A stretch of DNA of 7,283 nucleotides from Leptolinea sp964404415 (GCA_964404415.1 CAYOKC010000162.1:1-7283), one strand, 5' to 3'. Positions 1 through 6,585 are shown, numbered from the stretch's first letter. Notes: generated by a model not told the origin, from the letters alone. Numbers and translations are program-made.

Positions 1-333
1 AAGATATTCTCATTAAATAAATCTGACGGCAGCACGGTGTGGGATTTTAATGTCATGTCTCCTGTTATTGGCAGTGTTGCTGTGGATGACACAACCGTTT
101 ATGCCGGTACTTTTGATGGAAAAGCCATTTGCCTTTCCATTGAAGACAAGTCAGATGACCGTGAAACATGCACCAAGAAGGTTGGTGGTAAACTCTTATC
201 AACCCCTGTTTTTGCCGGTGACTATATTGTGTTCGGTGTTGTAGACGGCGATAAATTGCTGGCCGGCTTCAAGGTCGCGAATATCACCAATCAGACCGAC
301 AAACCTGACTGGACCTTTAACCCCTCCAAATAG
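1..333 (+). CDS. PQQ-like beta-propeller repeat protein, C-terminal part
   Basis: The reading frame is open from the first base and ends at the TAG at 331-333, so this is the last 110 residues of a longer protein whose start lies outside the window. The visible part has the alternating strand pattern of PQQ/WD-like propeller blades: an N-terminal LNKSDGSTVWDF blade end, then VYAGTFDGKAICLS (value, display, 'fDGk' turn), then LLSTPVFAGDYIVFGVVDGD. Proteins built from such blades (BamB-like or PQQ-dehydrogenase-like) are usually exported and act as scaffolds; the cofactor is often absent. Two cysteines (in AICLS and ETCTKK) could form a disulphide, which would fit an extracytoplasmic location. 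The gene lies 13 nt upstream of yidC, so it is probably co-transcribed with it. It is visibly AT-richer than the jag and phosphorylase genes. Whether it is a lipoprotein cannot be judged because the N-terminus is missing. The fold call is fairly secure; the function is not known. Confidence 0.72.
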   Translation, partial: KIFSLNKSDGSTVWDFNVMSPVIGSVAVDDTTVYAGTFDGKAICLSIEDKSDDRETCTKKVGGKLLSTPVFAGDYIVFGVVDGDKLLAGFKVANITNQTDKPDWTFNPSK

Positions 334-346
334 AGGATAAATTATT

Positions 347-1129
347 ATGTGGGATGCTTTCGTTGGTTTCATGATAAATATCATGCTCTACATCTACAAC
401 CTTGTGGGGCAGAATTTTGGTATCGCGATCATTTTGTTTACACTGCTTATCCGCCTGGTGACCCACCCATTAACCGCCAAGCAATTGCAGGGTTCAAATG
501 CCATGGCCGAAATGCAGAAAGACAAACGCTGGATTGAGGCACAGAAGAAGTACAAGAATGATAAGGAAAAATTATCCCAGGAACAGATGAAGCTGTATAA
601 AGAACTGGGAATTAATCCTTTCGCCAGTTGTTTGCCCACACTGATTCAACTGCCCATCATCATCGCGTTATATCAGGCGGTGATCCAGGCGCTGGCTGCC
701 ACACCGTATGATCTGGTACAGTTCACGAACAAGGTGTATTCCGGACTGATCAACTTTAACCAGATCTACCCCCTGAACAACCGCTTCCTGTGGATGGACC
801 TGGGGCAGCCGGATCTTCTTACCATCCCTGGTCTGAACTTCCCGATCCCGATCCTGGCTGTACTCGTTGTCATTACCACGTACATTCAGTCAAAATTGAC
901 CACCCCGCCTTCATCTGGCGCTGACGACCAATCAGCGGCCATGGCCAATTCCATGACAATGATGATGCCGTTCATGATGGGCTATATGGCTCTCACGCTG
1001 GCATCCGGTTTGTCATTGTATTTCCTGGCTTCCAATGTGATCGGTATTGGACAGTATGCCCTGCTGGGAAAAGTCAACTGGAGCAACTTACTACCTTCTG
1101 TGAAATCAAATCAACCTGCTAAAAAGTAA
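347..1129 (+). CDS. yidC: Membrane protein insertase YidC/Oxa1 family
   Basis: Inserts and folds inner-membrane proteins, alone or with the Sec translocon. The 260-residue protein is the short YidC form, with no periplasmic P1 domain and no signal peptide or lipobox. An amphipathic N-terminal segment (about 3-20) precedes the first core helix (24-42), which carries the conserved hydrophilic-groove arginine R36 in LLIRLVTHPLT. A charged cytoplasmic hairpin follows (about 44-88), then the hallmark GINPFASCLPTLIQLPI segment (88-104) leading into the next helix, a helix at about 166-182, and the paired helices from NSMTMMMPFMMGYMALT (201-217) through SGLSLYFLASNVIGIGQY (220-237). The C-terminal tail ends in lysines (PAKK), as is common for ribosome-contacting tails. 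The start is set by GAGGA at 333-337, overlapping the upstream stop codon, 9 nt before ATG. jag follows after 24 nt. The family call is very secure. Confidence 0.96.
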   Translation: MWDAFVGFMINIMLYIYNLVGQNFGIAIILFTLLIRLVTHPLTAKQLQGSNAMAEMQKDKRWIEAQKKYKNDKEKLSQEQMKLYKELGINPFASCLPTLIQLPIIIALYQAVIQALAATPYDLVQFTNKVYSGLINFNQIYPLNNRFLWMDLGQPDLLTIPGLNFPIPILAVLVVITTYIQSKLTTPPSSGADDQSAAMANSMTMMMPFMMGYMALTLASGLSLYFLASNVIGIGQYALLGKVNWSNLLPSVKSNQPAKK

Positions 1130-1153
1130 GCAGGATAAAACCTGGGAGCGAAC

Positions 1154-1888
1154 ATGGGATTAGAGAAAACCACACTTGAAATCATCGCCCCATCGGTGGA
1201 CGAAGCTATCGCCCGGGGAATCGCCCAACTTGGGATCAGTCGGGACGCGGTTGATGTCGATATCCTCGATTCCGGCAGCAAAGGCCTGTTTGGACTCGGC
1301 GGCCGTCAGGCGCGCGTACGGCTGGTATTAAAAGCCTCTCCCGCGGGTGAAGACAAACCATCGACACCTGTCCGATCAGCAGCCGCGGTCACCGCGGATG
1401 AAGCTCCGGCTGATGAAGATGACATTCTTCGCGTTTCCCGGGAAACCGTGAAAGAAATGCTGGAAAAAATGAAGGTTTTTGCCCGGGTCACGGCACATTA
1501 TGCCGAACCGGAAGAACCTGGTGAAGAAAAACAGGTGATGGTGGATATCAATGGAGATGATCTTTCCATTCTGATCGGACGCCGCACAGAAACGTTGAAT
1601 GCCCTGCAGTATATTGCCAGCCTGATCGTCAGCAAACAACTGGAGAAGTGGGTTCCCCTGGTGATCGATATCCAGGGATACCGGTCACGCCGTACCCGGG
1701 CACTGCAGCAACTGGCACGGCGCATGGCCGAACAGGCCACGCATACCGGCAAACGACAGACATTGGAACCGATGCCGGCCAATGAACGGCGGATCATCCA
1801 CATGGAGCTTTCCAACAACACGGACGTCGTCACCGAAAGCACCGGCGAAGAACCCAACCGTAAAGTAACTATCGTTCCCAAAAAGTAA
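1154..1888 (+). CDS. jag: RNA-binding protein Jag/KhpB (Jag_N, KH, R3H domains)
   Basis: KhpB/Jag is a cytoplasmic RNA-binding protein, in several bacteria the partner of KhpA, linked to cell division and envelope synthesis. The 244 residues show the standard order. Jag_N is at about 4-58, with the signature GSKGLFGLGGRQARVRL (41-57). An acidic Ala/Pro-rich linker runs from about 62 to 90. The KH domain is at about 95-172, with LIGRRTETLNALQYI (140-154) as its nucleic-acid loop. The R3H domain is at about 176-242, with the R-x3-H pair R212/H216 in NERRIIHMEL and the usual TESTGEEPNRKVTIVP end. The KH loop reads G-R-R-T rather than G-x-x-G: the second glycine (145) is threonine. Start: GGGAG at 1144-1148, 5 nt before ATG. 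The gene follows yidC by 24 nt, the common yidC-jag pairing. Length is normal for the family. Confidence 0.94.
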   Translation: MGLEKTTLEIIAPSVDEAIARGIAQLGISRDAVDVDILDSGSKGLFGLGGRQARVRLVLKASPAGEDKPSTPVRSAAAVTADEAPADEDDILRVSRETVKEMLEKMKVFARVTAHYAEPEEPGEEKQVMVDINGDDLSILIGRRTETLNALQYIASLIVSKQLEKWVPLVIDIQGYRSRRTRALQQLARRMAEQATHTGKRQTLEPMPANERRIIHMELSNNTDVVTESTGEEPNRKVTIVPKK

Positions 1889-1904
1889 ATTTTGCTTGAT
1901 AACC

Positions 1905-1909
1905 GGAGG
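1905..1909 (+). promoter_or_regulatory. Shine-Dalgarno site of the phosphorylase gene
   Basis: GGAGG lies 7 nt upstream of ATG 1917. It is the strongest ribosome-binding site in the operon and fixes the start that gives the 13-residue N-terminal extension. Confidence 0.85.
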
Positions 1910-1916
1910 TTAAGGT

Positions 1917-3260
1917 ATGTGCCCTACTCCAGAAGATAGCCATGTTCATCGACCGCTTCGCGCGGTCGATATCATTATCAAGAAACGTGACGGCCTCGCG
2001 CTGTCTACGGAAGAAATTGATTATTTCATAAAGGCCTATACATCCGGTGACATCCCGGATTACCAGGCTTCCGCGTTGTGTATGGCCATTCTGCTAAAGG
2101 GGATGACAGATCAGGAAGCTACCGATCTGACCCTGGCGATGGCGAATTCCGGCGAAGTGCTGGACCTGACTCCGGTGATCGGTAAAGCTGTTGACAAACA
2201 TTCCACCGGCGGGGTGGGGGATAAAACCACTCTTGTTGTGGAACCACTCGTGGCCGCGTGCGGCTTAAAAGTAGCCAAAATGTCAGGCCGCGGGCTGGGT
2301 TTCAGCGGCGGAACACTGGATAAGCTGGAATCGATCCCCGGTTACAGGGTCGATTTGACCCGGCAGGAATTCCTCGATCAGGTTGCCCGCATCGGAATTG
2401 TGCTTTCCGGCCAGAGCACCGATCTGGCGCCCGCGGACGGCAAATTGTACGCGCTTCGTGATGTCACCGGAACGGTGCCGTCCATTCCGTTGATCGCGTC
2501 ATCCATTATGAGCAAGAAGATCGCGGCCGGGGCGCACACCATTGTGTTGGATGTTAAAACCGGTAATGGCGCCTTCATGGAGACCATCGAGGAAGCCCGA
2601 AAACTGGCGGAACTGATGGTGGCCATCGGCCGGCTTTCCGGCCGCAAGGTTATCGCCCTTCTATCTGATATGAACCAGCCCCTGGGCTGCGCGGCGGGTA
2701 ACGCGTTGGAATTGCTCGAAGCCATTGAAACCCTGCATAACGGCGGCCCCAAAGATTTCCGGGATCATTGCCTTGAAGCGGCCGGTTACCTCTTGTATGC
2801 CAGTGATAAAACAAAAACCCTTGCTGACGAGATCAAGATGGCTGAAACCGCTCTGGCGGATGGTTCGGCTTTTGAGAAGTTCCGTGTTCTGGTGCAGGCA
2901 CAGGGAGGCGATGTGCGTGTAGTCGATAATCCCGGGTTACTCCCCAAAGCGCCGGTGATCGAAACCATCAGAGCGCAGCAAGGCGGTTATATTGCCGGAA
3001 TCCACGCCCGGACAATTGGCGAGACCATCATCACGCTGGGCGGAGGCCGTGCGAAAAAGACGGATGCCATTGACCATTCGGTGGGTGTTGTCGTCCATAT
3101 AAAAGTTGGTGACCGGGTGGAAAAGGATCAGCCCTTGTTGACCATCCACGCGAAAACCACGTCTGACCTGGCGATGGCACGCGAGCGCATCATGGCTGGC
3201 ATTCAGTGGAGCGACTGCCCGGTCGAACCATTGCCGTTGTTCTATGGGGTTGTGGAGTAG
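1917..3260 (+). CDS. Pyrimidine-nucleoside (thymidine) phosphorylase
   Basis: Reversible phosphorolysis of thymidine and probably uridine or deoxyuridine to the free base and (deoxy)ribose-1-phosphate, a cytoplasmic salvage reaction. All key motifs are present: an N-terminal helical domain (about 14-80); the phosphate loop VDKHSTGGVGDKTT (92-105) with K94; the family signature SGRGLGFSGGTLDKLESIPG (123-142); and substrate-binding R181, S196 and K200 in YALRDVTGTVPSIPLIASSIMSKK. These sit exactly 13 residues later than K81, R168, S183 and K187 of the Geobacillus enzyme, so the N-terminus is extended by about 13 residues (MCPTPEDSHVHRP). A C-terminal PYNP_C domain (about 350-425) ends the protein. 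The start is chosen because GGAGG at 1905-1909 lies 7 nt upstream and there is no later in-frame start before the conserved region. The sequence does not settle DeoA-type versus Pdp-type specificity, so no symbol is given. It follows jag by 28 nt. Confidence 0.95.
   Translation: MCPTPEDSHVHRPLRAVDIIIKKRDGLALSTEEIDYFIKAYTSGDIPDYQASALCMAILLKGMTDQEATDLTLAMANSGEVLDLTPVIGKAVDKHSTGGVGDKTTLVVEPLVAACGLKVAKMSGRGLGFSGGTLDKLESIPGYRVDLTRQEFLDQVARIGIVLSGQSTDLAPADGKLYALRDVTGTVPSIPLIASSIMSKKIAAGAHTIVLDVKTGNGAFMETIEEARKLAELMVAIGRLSGRKVIALLSDMNQPLGCAAGNALELLEAIETLHNGGPKDFRDHCLEAAGYLLYASDKTKTLADEIKMAETALADGSAFEKFRVLVQAQGGDVRVVDNPGLLPKAPVIETIRAQQGGYIAGIHARTIGETIITLGGGRAKKTDAIDHSVGVVVHIKVGDRVEKDQPLLTIHAKTTSDLAMARERIMAGIQWSDCPVEPLPLFYGVVE
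1948..1970 (+). repeat. Perfect 9-bp hairpin at the start of the phosphorylase gene
   Basis: ATCGACCGC (1948-1956) is followed by loop TTCGC and its exact reverse complement GCGGTCGAT (1962-1970). The stem begins 32 nt into the coding sequence, in the part encoding HRPLRAVD, at the junction between the N-terminal extension and the conserved enzyme. As DNA it could be an operator; as RNA it could pause or position the ribosome. No T run follows, so it is not a terminator. A function is not shown. Confidence 0.55.
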
Positions 3261-3269
3261 GAAAACAAC

Positions 3270-4157
3270 ATGAATCTGGCCTCACGCGCGGAATACCGGA
3301 ACCGGATTGAAAAGGTGGTTATTTATATTCACGACCACCTGACAGAACCGTTGGACCTGTCTACCGTGGCCGCGGAGAGTCATTTTTCACCATACCATTT
3401 TCACCGCATCTTTCAGGGCGCGATGAATGAAACGCCGCAGGAATATATCAACCGGCAGCGGGTGGAACGGGCGGCCAATTATCTGACCAAATCGAGGGAA
3501 ATGTCTATCACGGATATCGCGCTATCGTGTGGTTTCTCGTCACCTTCCACGTTCGCGCGGGCTTTTAAGAAGCACTTCGGGGTGACCGCGCGGCAGTACA
3601 TGAGCGGCCGCTATCTACGTTCTCTGGCCGACGCGTGCAATTCTCAGGTTTGCACCATGGCCGTTGATGAGAAGCCGGCCTGGTTCGCCATGGAAGTAAA
3701 GGACATGCCGGTCATGCACCTGGCGTATCTGATCTGCATGCAGGGGTATGTCATGTCAGAGATTTGCCAGGTATGGGAGCGATTGGACAAATGGGCGATA
3801 GCGCATTCGGCGTACAGGCCGGATACTATGAGCCTCGGTATCAGCATGGATGATCCCTTGATCACCCCTCCCAATAAATGCCGCTATCTGGCTGCGATGA
3901 CCATCCCGGATTCAATCCAAAAAGACCGGTCTGTGGGGATCATGGATATCCCCCCGCTTAAATGTGCCATTTTCCATGTAGATTGCCGGGCAGATGAGAT
4001 CCAGTCACGCTACCGGTCGATCTACAAAGACTGGCTTCCGGATAGCGGCATGCAGCCTGCGGATTTTCCCTGCTATGAGGCATACCGGTTCACCCCGCAA
4101 GAATCAAATAACTGGATGTTCGGGTTGGATATTTACATCCCGATCAAACCCATCTGA
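3270..4157 (+). CDS. AraC-family transcriptional regulator with GyrI-like ligand-binding domain
   Basis: A 295-residue DNA-binding regulator of the Rob/SAV type: DNA-binding domain first, small-molecule domain second. Residues about 10-112 form the two AraC helix-turn-helix motifs, with LSTVAAESHFSPYHFHRIFQ (30-49) and ITDIALSCGFSSPSTFARAF (80-99) followed by KKHFGVTARQY. Residues about 136-293 are a GyrI-like/effector-binding domain, recognised from VKDMPVMHLAYL at its start, the PCYEAYRF strand with E270 (the position where BmrR-like domains often carry an acidic ligand contact), and the closing GLDIYIPIKP strand. Such proteins respond to hydrophobic or cationic compounds. ATG 3270 is 9 nt after the phosphorylase stop. 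GGAG at 3254-3257 lies inside the end of that gene with a longish 12-nt spacing, suggesting translational coupling. The ligand is unknown. A likely target is the next gene, where paired repeats lie at the promoter. Confidence 0.93.
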   Translation: MNLASRAEYRNRIEKVVIYIHDHLTEPLDLSTVAAESHFSPYHFHRIFQGAMNETPQEYINRQRVERAANYLTKSREMSITDIALSCGFSSPSTFARAFKKHFGVTARQYMSGRYLRSLADACNSQVCTMAVDEKPAWFAMEVKDMPVMHLAYLICMQGYVMSEICQVWERLDKWAIAHSAYRPDTMSLGISMDDPLITPPNKCRYLAAMTIPDSIQKDRSVGIMDIPPLKCAIFHVDCRADEIQSRYRSIYKDWLPDSGMQPADFPCYEAYRFTPQESNNWMFGLDIYIPIKPI

Positions 4158-4259
4158 TTGAAATAGCAAGATTTGCAAATTTTAAGCCACGATTTGGCAA
4201 GTATTTATCCCCCCCGAAAGATTACTATAGTGACAATCTAATCTAAATGTGAGGGATGA
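4158..4259 (+). promoter_or_regulatory. Intergenic promoter region of the C45 hydrolase gene, with 21-bp-spaced direct repeats
   Basis: A TACTAT -10-like hexamer lies at 4223-4228, but no good -35 is present at 16-18 bp (17 bp gives AGTATT at 4200-4205). Just upstream are two imperfect direct repeats, GATTTGCAA (4170-4178) and GATTTGGCAA (4191-4200), whose starts are 21 bp apart. That is two helical turns, the spacing of classical AraC half-sites. The second repeat abuts the expected -35 position. This arrangement suggests a promoter that needs an activator, plausibly the adjacent AraC protein. GAGGG at 4251-4255 is the ribosome-binding site. No terminator for the upstream operon is visible here, so read-through is also possible. 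Confidence 0.4.
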
Positions 4260-5384
4260 ATGAACTCAGAAAATAATCTTAAAGCAAAGCAATACCATCT
4301 GGTTCTACGCGGCACTCCCCGGGAGATGGGACGTCAACAGGGAGCTATGATCAAGGATTTCCCGCAGGCGGTGGCATTCTTTTCCTCCGGTCCGTTCCCG
4401 AAGACAAGCGCGCCGGTAGACAGCAGCCTGAAATTGATGGATAAATTCTGCCCCGGTATGTTGGACGAAATGACCGGTTTCTGCGAAGCAGCCGGTTTCC
4501 CGATCGAGAAACTGGCGTACCTCGCCATGACGCACATCGGCGGCAAACACTGCAGCCAGTTCGTTGTACTGCCGGATGCCAGCGCGAACGGTCACACCCT
4601 GGTGGGGCGCAACTACGATTTCAGTGAAAAAGTGGATGATATGAAGCTGACCACCATCTTCCCGACCGGCGGGTTTGCCAGCTTCGGTTTCCCCACCCTG
4701 TTCTTCGGGCGGAATGACGGGTTGAACGAACATGGGTTGTCTGTCACTATGACGGCCGGCGGGATGCCGGTGGGTATCGAGAAGGGCATGCAGCCGCCCA
4801 TCCAGGATGGACTTCAATTCTGGGCGCTGGTGCGTACGATACTGGATACCTGCAAAACGGTGGAAGAAGCCGAAGAATGCATCTCCGGGTTCCCCTGTGC
4901 CGGCAACCCGATCCTGATCGTAGCCGATAAAAGCGGAAAAGCGTCACTGGCTGAGATACATGGGCCGGATAAGAAAATAATCCGTGTTGGCGGAGGAGCT
5001 GGTTATCAGGCTGCCACCAATCACTTCCAGTCACCCGAACTGCGAGCGCTTGATCCAACCACCATGAATCATTCCATGACCAGGCTCACATCCATCAACC
5101 GGTTCCTGGCAGACAACGCGGGCAAGATCACGCTGGATGGAATGAAGGATCTGCTGTCCACACGGTATCCGGCTGGACCCTGCGCCCACTTCTACAGTGA
5201 GTGGTTCGGAACCCTGCATTCCTGCGTATTCGATGTAACAGAAGGTTATGGCGAGGTGACCTTCGGATCACCGGCTGTCAATCCGTGGCACAGGATCGAT
5301 TTCACCGATCCTAAACCAGGTGAATTTGACTCGATCCTGCCGGACATACATACCACACCGGATTTCTGGGCGCCGGTATCGTAG
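4260..5384 (+). CDS. C45-family peptidase / acyltransferase-like Ntn hydrolase
   Basis: A 374-residue protein of the acyl-CoA:6-aminopenicillanate acyltransferase / choloylglycine hydrolase superfamily, which cleaves or transfers acyl groups on amide bonds using an N-terminal cysteine. An N-terminal segment with LRGTPREMGRQQG (16-28) is typical of C45 proteins. The likely nucleophile is C98 in GGKHCSQF, followed by the signature TLVGRNYDF with R117 and D120 in the same R-x2-D spacing as the bile-salt hydrolase active site. An oxyanion asparagine N254 lies in AATNHF, and the LHSCVFDV strand (319-326) near the end is also typical. C98 is internal, so activity would probably require self-cleavage between H97 and C98, as in the penicillin acyltransferase (Gly-Cys there). 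There is no signal peptide, so it is likely cytoplasmic. ATG 4260 follows GAGGG by 4 nt. Natural substrate unknown; N-acyl amino acids, acylated peptides or beta-lactams are possibilities only. Confidence 0.87.
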   Translation: MNSENNLKAKQYHLVLRGTPREMGRQQGAMIKDFPQAVAFFSSGPFPKTSAPVDSSLKLMDKFCPGMLDEMTGFCEAAGFPIEKLAYLAMTHIGGKHCSQFVVLPDASANGHTLVGRNYDFSEKVDDMKLTTIFPTGGFASFGFPTLFFGRNDGLNEHGLSVTMTAGGMPVGIEKGMQPPIQDGLQFWALVRTILDTCKTVEEAEECISGFPCAGNPILIVADKSGKASLAEIHGPDKKIIRVGGGAGYQAATNHFQSPELRALDPTTMNHSMTRLTSINRFLADNAGKITLDGMKDLLSTRYPAGPCAHFYSEWFGTLHSCVFDVTEGYGEVTFGSPAVNPWHRIDFTDPKPGEFDSILPDIHTTPDFWAPVS

Positions 5385-5394
5385 TTTTAAACAT

Positions 5395-5429
5395 AACCGG
5401 GCGGGAGCATACACTCCCGCCCGGTTTTT
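5395..5429 (+). terminator. Intrinsic terminator between convergent genes
   Basis: CCGGGCGGGAG (5397-5407) and CTCCCGCCCGG (5414-5424) form a perfect 11-bp GC-rich stem, extended by two A-T pairs, with a 6-nt loop and TTTTT at 5425-5429. It ends the C45 hydrolase transcript. On the opposite strand the stem is followed by TTATGTTT, so it may also stop, less efficiently, the diguanylate cyclase transcript arriving from the right. Confidence 0.92.
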
Positions 5430-5452
5430 GATCCAATTGCATCTCCGTGAAT

Positions 5453-6376
5453 TCACGAATATAAAACAAAAGAGTTTTTGTTAATTTTCGCCCTGTACAT
5501 GGCGTCATCCGCCCGGGCCATCAGTTGATTAGACGATGTACCATGTTTGGGGAACAGGCTGATGCCAACCGAAACCGTCACATCCGGGCAGATGGGGAAG
5601 ATATTGATCCCTTCGCGCACGTCATGAACCACCCGTTCGGCTACATGGATGGCTTCATCTTCATTTTGGATGGATTCCATCAACACGATGAATTCGTCAC
5701 CACCGATGCGGGCGACGGTATCCACCTCGCGTACATTCTTTTTTAACTGATCGGCGATCTGCACAAGGATCAAATCACCGGCCGCGTGCCCGTAGGTGTC
5801 ATTGATAATTTTAAAATCATCAATGTCAATAAAATGTAAAGCCAGAATATTTCCGTTTCGGTTGGCACGGTTGATTGCCTGGTCCATGCGGTCAAACAGC
5901 AGATAACGATTTGGCAGGGATGTCAACACGTCATGGGTGGCAAGGAATTGCAGATCGTTCTCGACCTGTTTCAATTCATTTATTTCACGGGTGATACCCA
6001 CAAGCCCGAAGATCTCACCCTTTTTATTTCGAAGGGGAAATTTTGTTGTGGAGGTCCAATTTTTCTTCCCGTTTCCCAGGTCGCGGCCTTCCACCATCCC
6101 GATTATAGGCTGACCGGTTTCCATAACGCGCATTTCTTCATCGCGGGTTCTATGGCCGAATTCCGGGCCGAATAGATCCACATCAGTTTTGCCTGCCAGA
6201 TCATCCGGATTGGTTATCCCAAGATTGTCCATTAATTTCCGGCTGAACCGGATCAGGCGGCATCGGCGATCTTTGAAATAGATACTATCTGACATGGTAT
6301 CCATCAACGCTTGAAAAAGCAGGCCGGTGTTATTAAAATCGTCTGGAATATCAGGTGGTAGCGGAAACTCGTCCAT
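5453..6376 (-). CDS. Diguanylate cyclase with N-terminal PAS domain
   Basis: Predicted to make the second messenger cyclic di-GMP from two GTP. The 307-residue protein is soluble, with no membrane segment. A PAS domain spans about 17-135, seen in SIYFKDRRCRLIRFSRKL (31-48), the AGKTDVDLFGPEF turn (61-73) and TTKFPLRNKKGEIFGLVGITREI (110-132). A short helix (ELKQVENDLQFLATHD) links it to a complete GGDEF domain (about 145-305). This contains LTSLPNR (151-157), the metal-binding FIDIDDFKIINDTYGH (182-197) and an intact GGDEF at 225-229. R216-x-x-D219 sits five residues before GGDEF, the allosteric inhibitory I-site, so feedback control by its product is expected. The start at 6376 has a modest AGG (6382-6384) 5 nt upstream. 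It converges on the C45 gene and diverges from ileS. The PAS ligand or cofactor is not evident. Confidence 0.94.
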   Translation of the reverse strand: MDEFPLPPDIPDDFNNTGLLFQALMDTMSDSIYFKDRRCRLIRFSRKLMDNLGITNPDDLAGKTDVDLFGPEFGHRTRDEEMRVMETGQPIIGMVEGRDLGNGKKNWTSTTKFPLRNKKGEIFGLVGITREINELKQVENDLQFLATHDVLTSLPNRYLLFDRMDQAINRANRNGNILALHFIDIDDFKIINDTYGHAAGDLILVQIADQLKKNVREVDTVARIGGDEFIVLMESIQNEDEAIHVAERVVHDVREGINIFPICPDVTVSVGISLFPKHGTSSNQLMARADDAMYRAKINKNSFVLYS

Positions 6377-6435
6377 TTATACCTGTGTGATTAATAGCTG
6401 CTGAAAAAACATATGTAAAGCCCCTTTAAACAAAC

Positions 6436-6464
6436 ATTATATATAATCAGGCGTGGTTAGCTAA
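6436..6464 (-). promoter_or_regulatory. Candidate promoter of the diguanylate cyclase gene
   Basis: On the - strand a perfect TATAAT -10 occurs at 6441-6436. At 17 bp spacing the -35 is only TTAGCT (6464-6459), matching TTGACA at three of six positions. The start codon lies about 60 nt downstream. The -10 sits inside the perfect palindrome ATTATATATAAT (6436-6447), so the same site also reads TATAAT on the + strand. Confidence 0.42.
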
Positions 6465-6487
6465 TGGTTATGAATCAGTAATAACGG

Positions 6488-6517
6488 AACCGTATGTCAC
6501 ATATTTCCCATGCGGTT
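6488..6517. repeat. Imperfect inverted repeat in the divergent spacer
   Basis: AACCGTATG (6488-6496) and CATGCGGTT (6509-6517) are inverted copies with one mismatch (a G-U pair in RNA), separated by 12 nt. They lie between the two outward-facing promoters and could be an operator. No T run follows, so a terminator is unlikely. This may be chance. Confidence 0.3.
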
Positions 6518-6556
6518 GATTATTAACAACAGTGACCCGGTAGGCGGGGCGTTTTG

Positions 6557-6585
6557 TTGACCGGCCTTCACTTCTGTGGCATAAT
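6557..6585 (+). promoter_or_regulatory. Promoter of the ileS T-box transcript
   Basis: TTGACC (6557-6562) and CATAAT (6580-6585) are separated by exactly 17 bp, and TGG before the -10 (6577-6579) gives an extended -10. This matches a housekeeping-sigma promoter well. Transcription would begin at about 6592, just ahead of the T-box Stem I, as expected for a leader controlled by attenuation. Confidence 0.78.

Noticed and set aside
1498..1881. 127-codon open frame on the - strand inside jag
   Set aside because: Antisense to the KH and R3H domains, low-complexity Ser/Arg-rich translation, no supporting ribosome-binding site or motif.
2627..2644. Perfect 7-bp hairpin CGGCCGG-CTTT-CCGGCCG inside the phosphorylase gene
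   Set aside because: Deep in coding sequence, no T run, and explained by GC-rich codons for IGRLSGR; not a terminator.
4168..4183. Palindrome ATTTGCAAAT (4171-4180) considered as a terminator for the upstream operon
   Set aside because: AT-rich, with no usable loop and no following T tract of the right kind; at most an operator, and it overlaps the first direct repeat already reported.
4194..4228. TTGGCA (4194-4199) as the -35 for TACTAT (4223-4228)
   Set aside because: The spacing is 23 bp, too long for a standard sigma-70-type promoter.
4305..4817. 170-codon open frame on the - strand inside the C45 hydrolase gene
   Set aside because: It lies fully antisense to a gene with clear family motifs, and its translation (rich in H, R and G) shows no recognisable domain.
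5525..6175. Short + strand open frames (5525-5746 and 5933-6175) opposite the diguanylate cyclase
   Set aside because: They are reverse-strand shadows of the GGDEF and PAS coding sequence, with no independent motifs.
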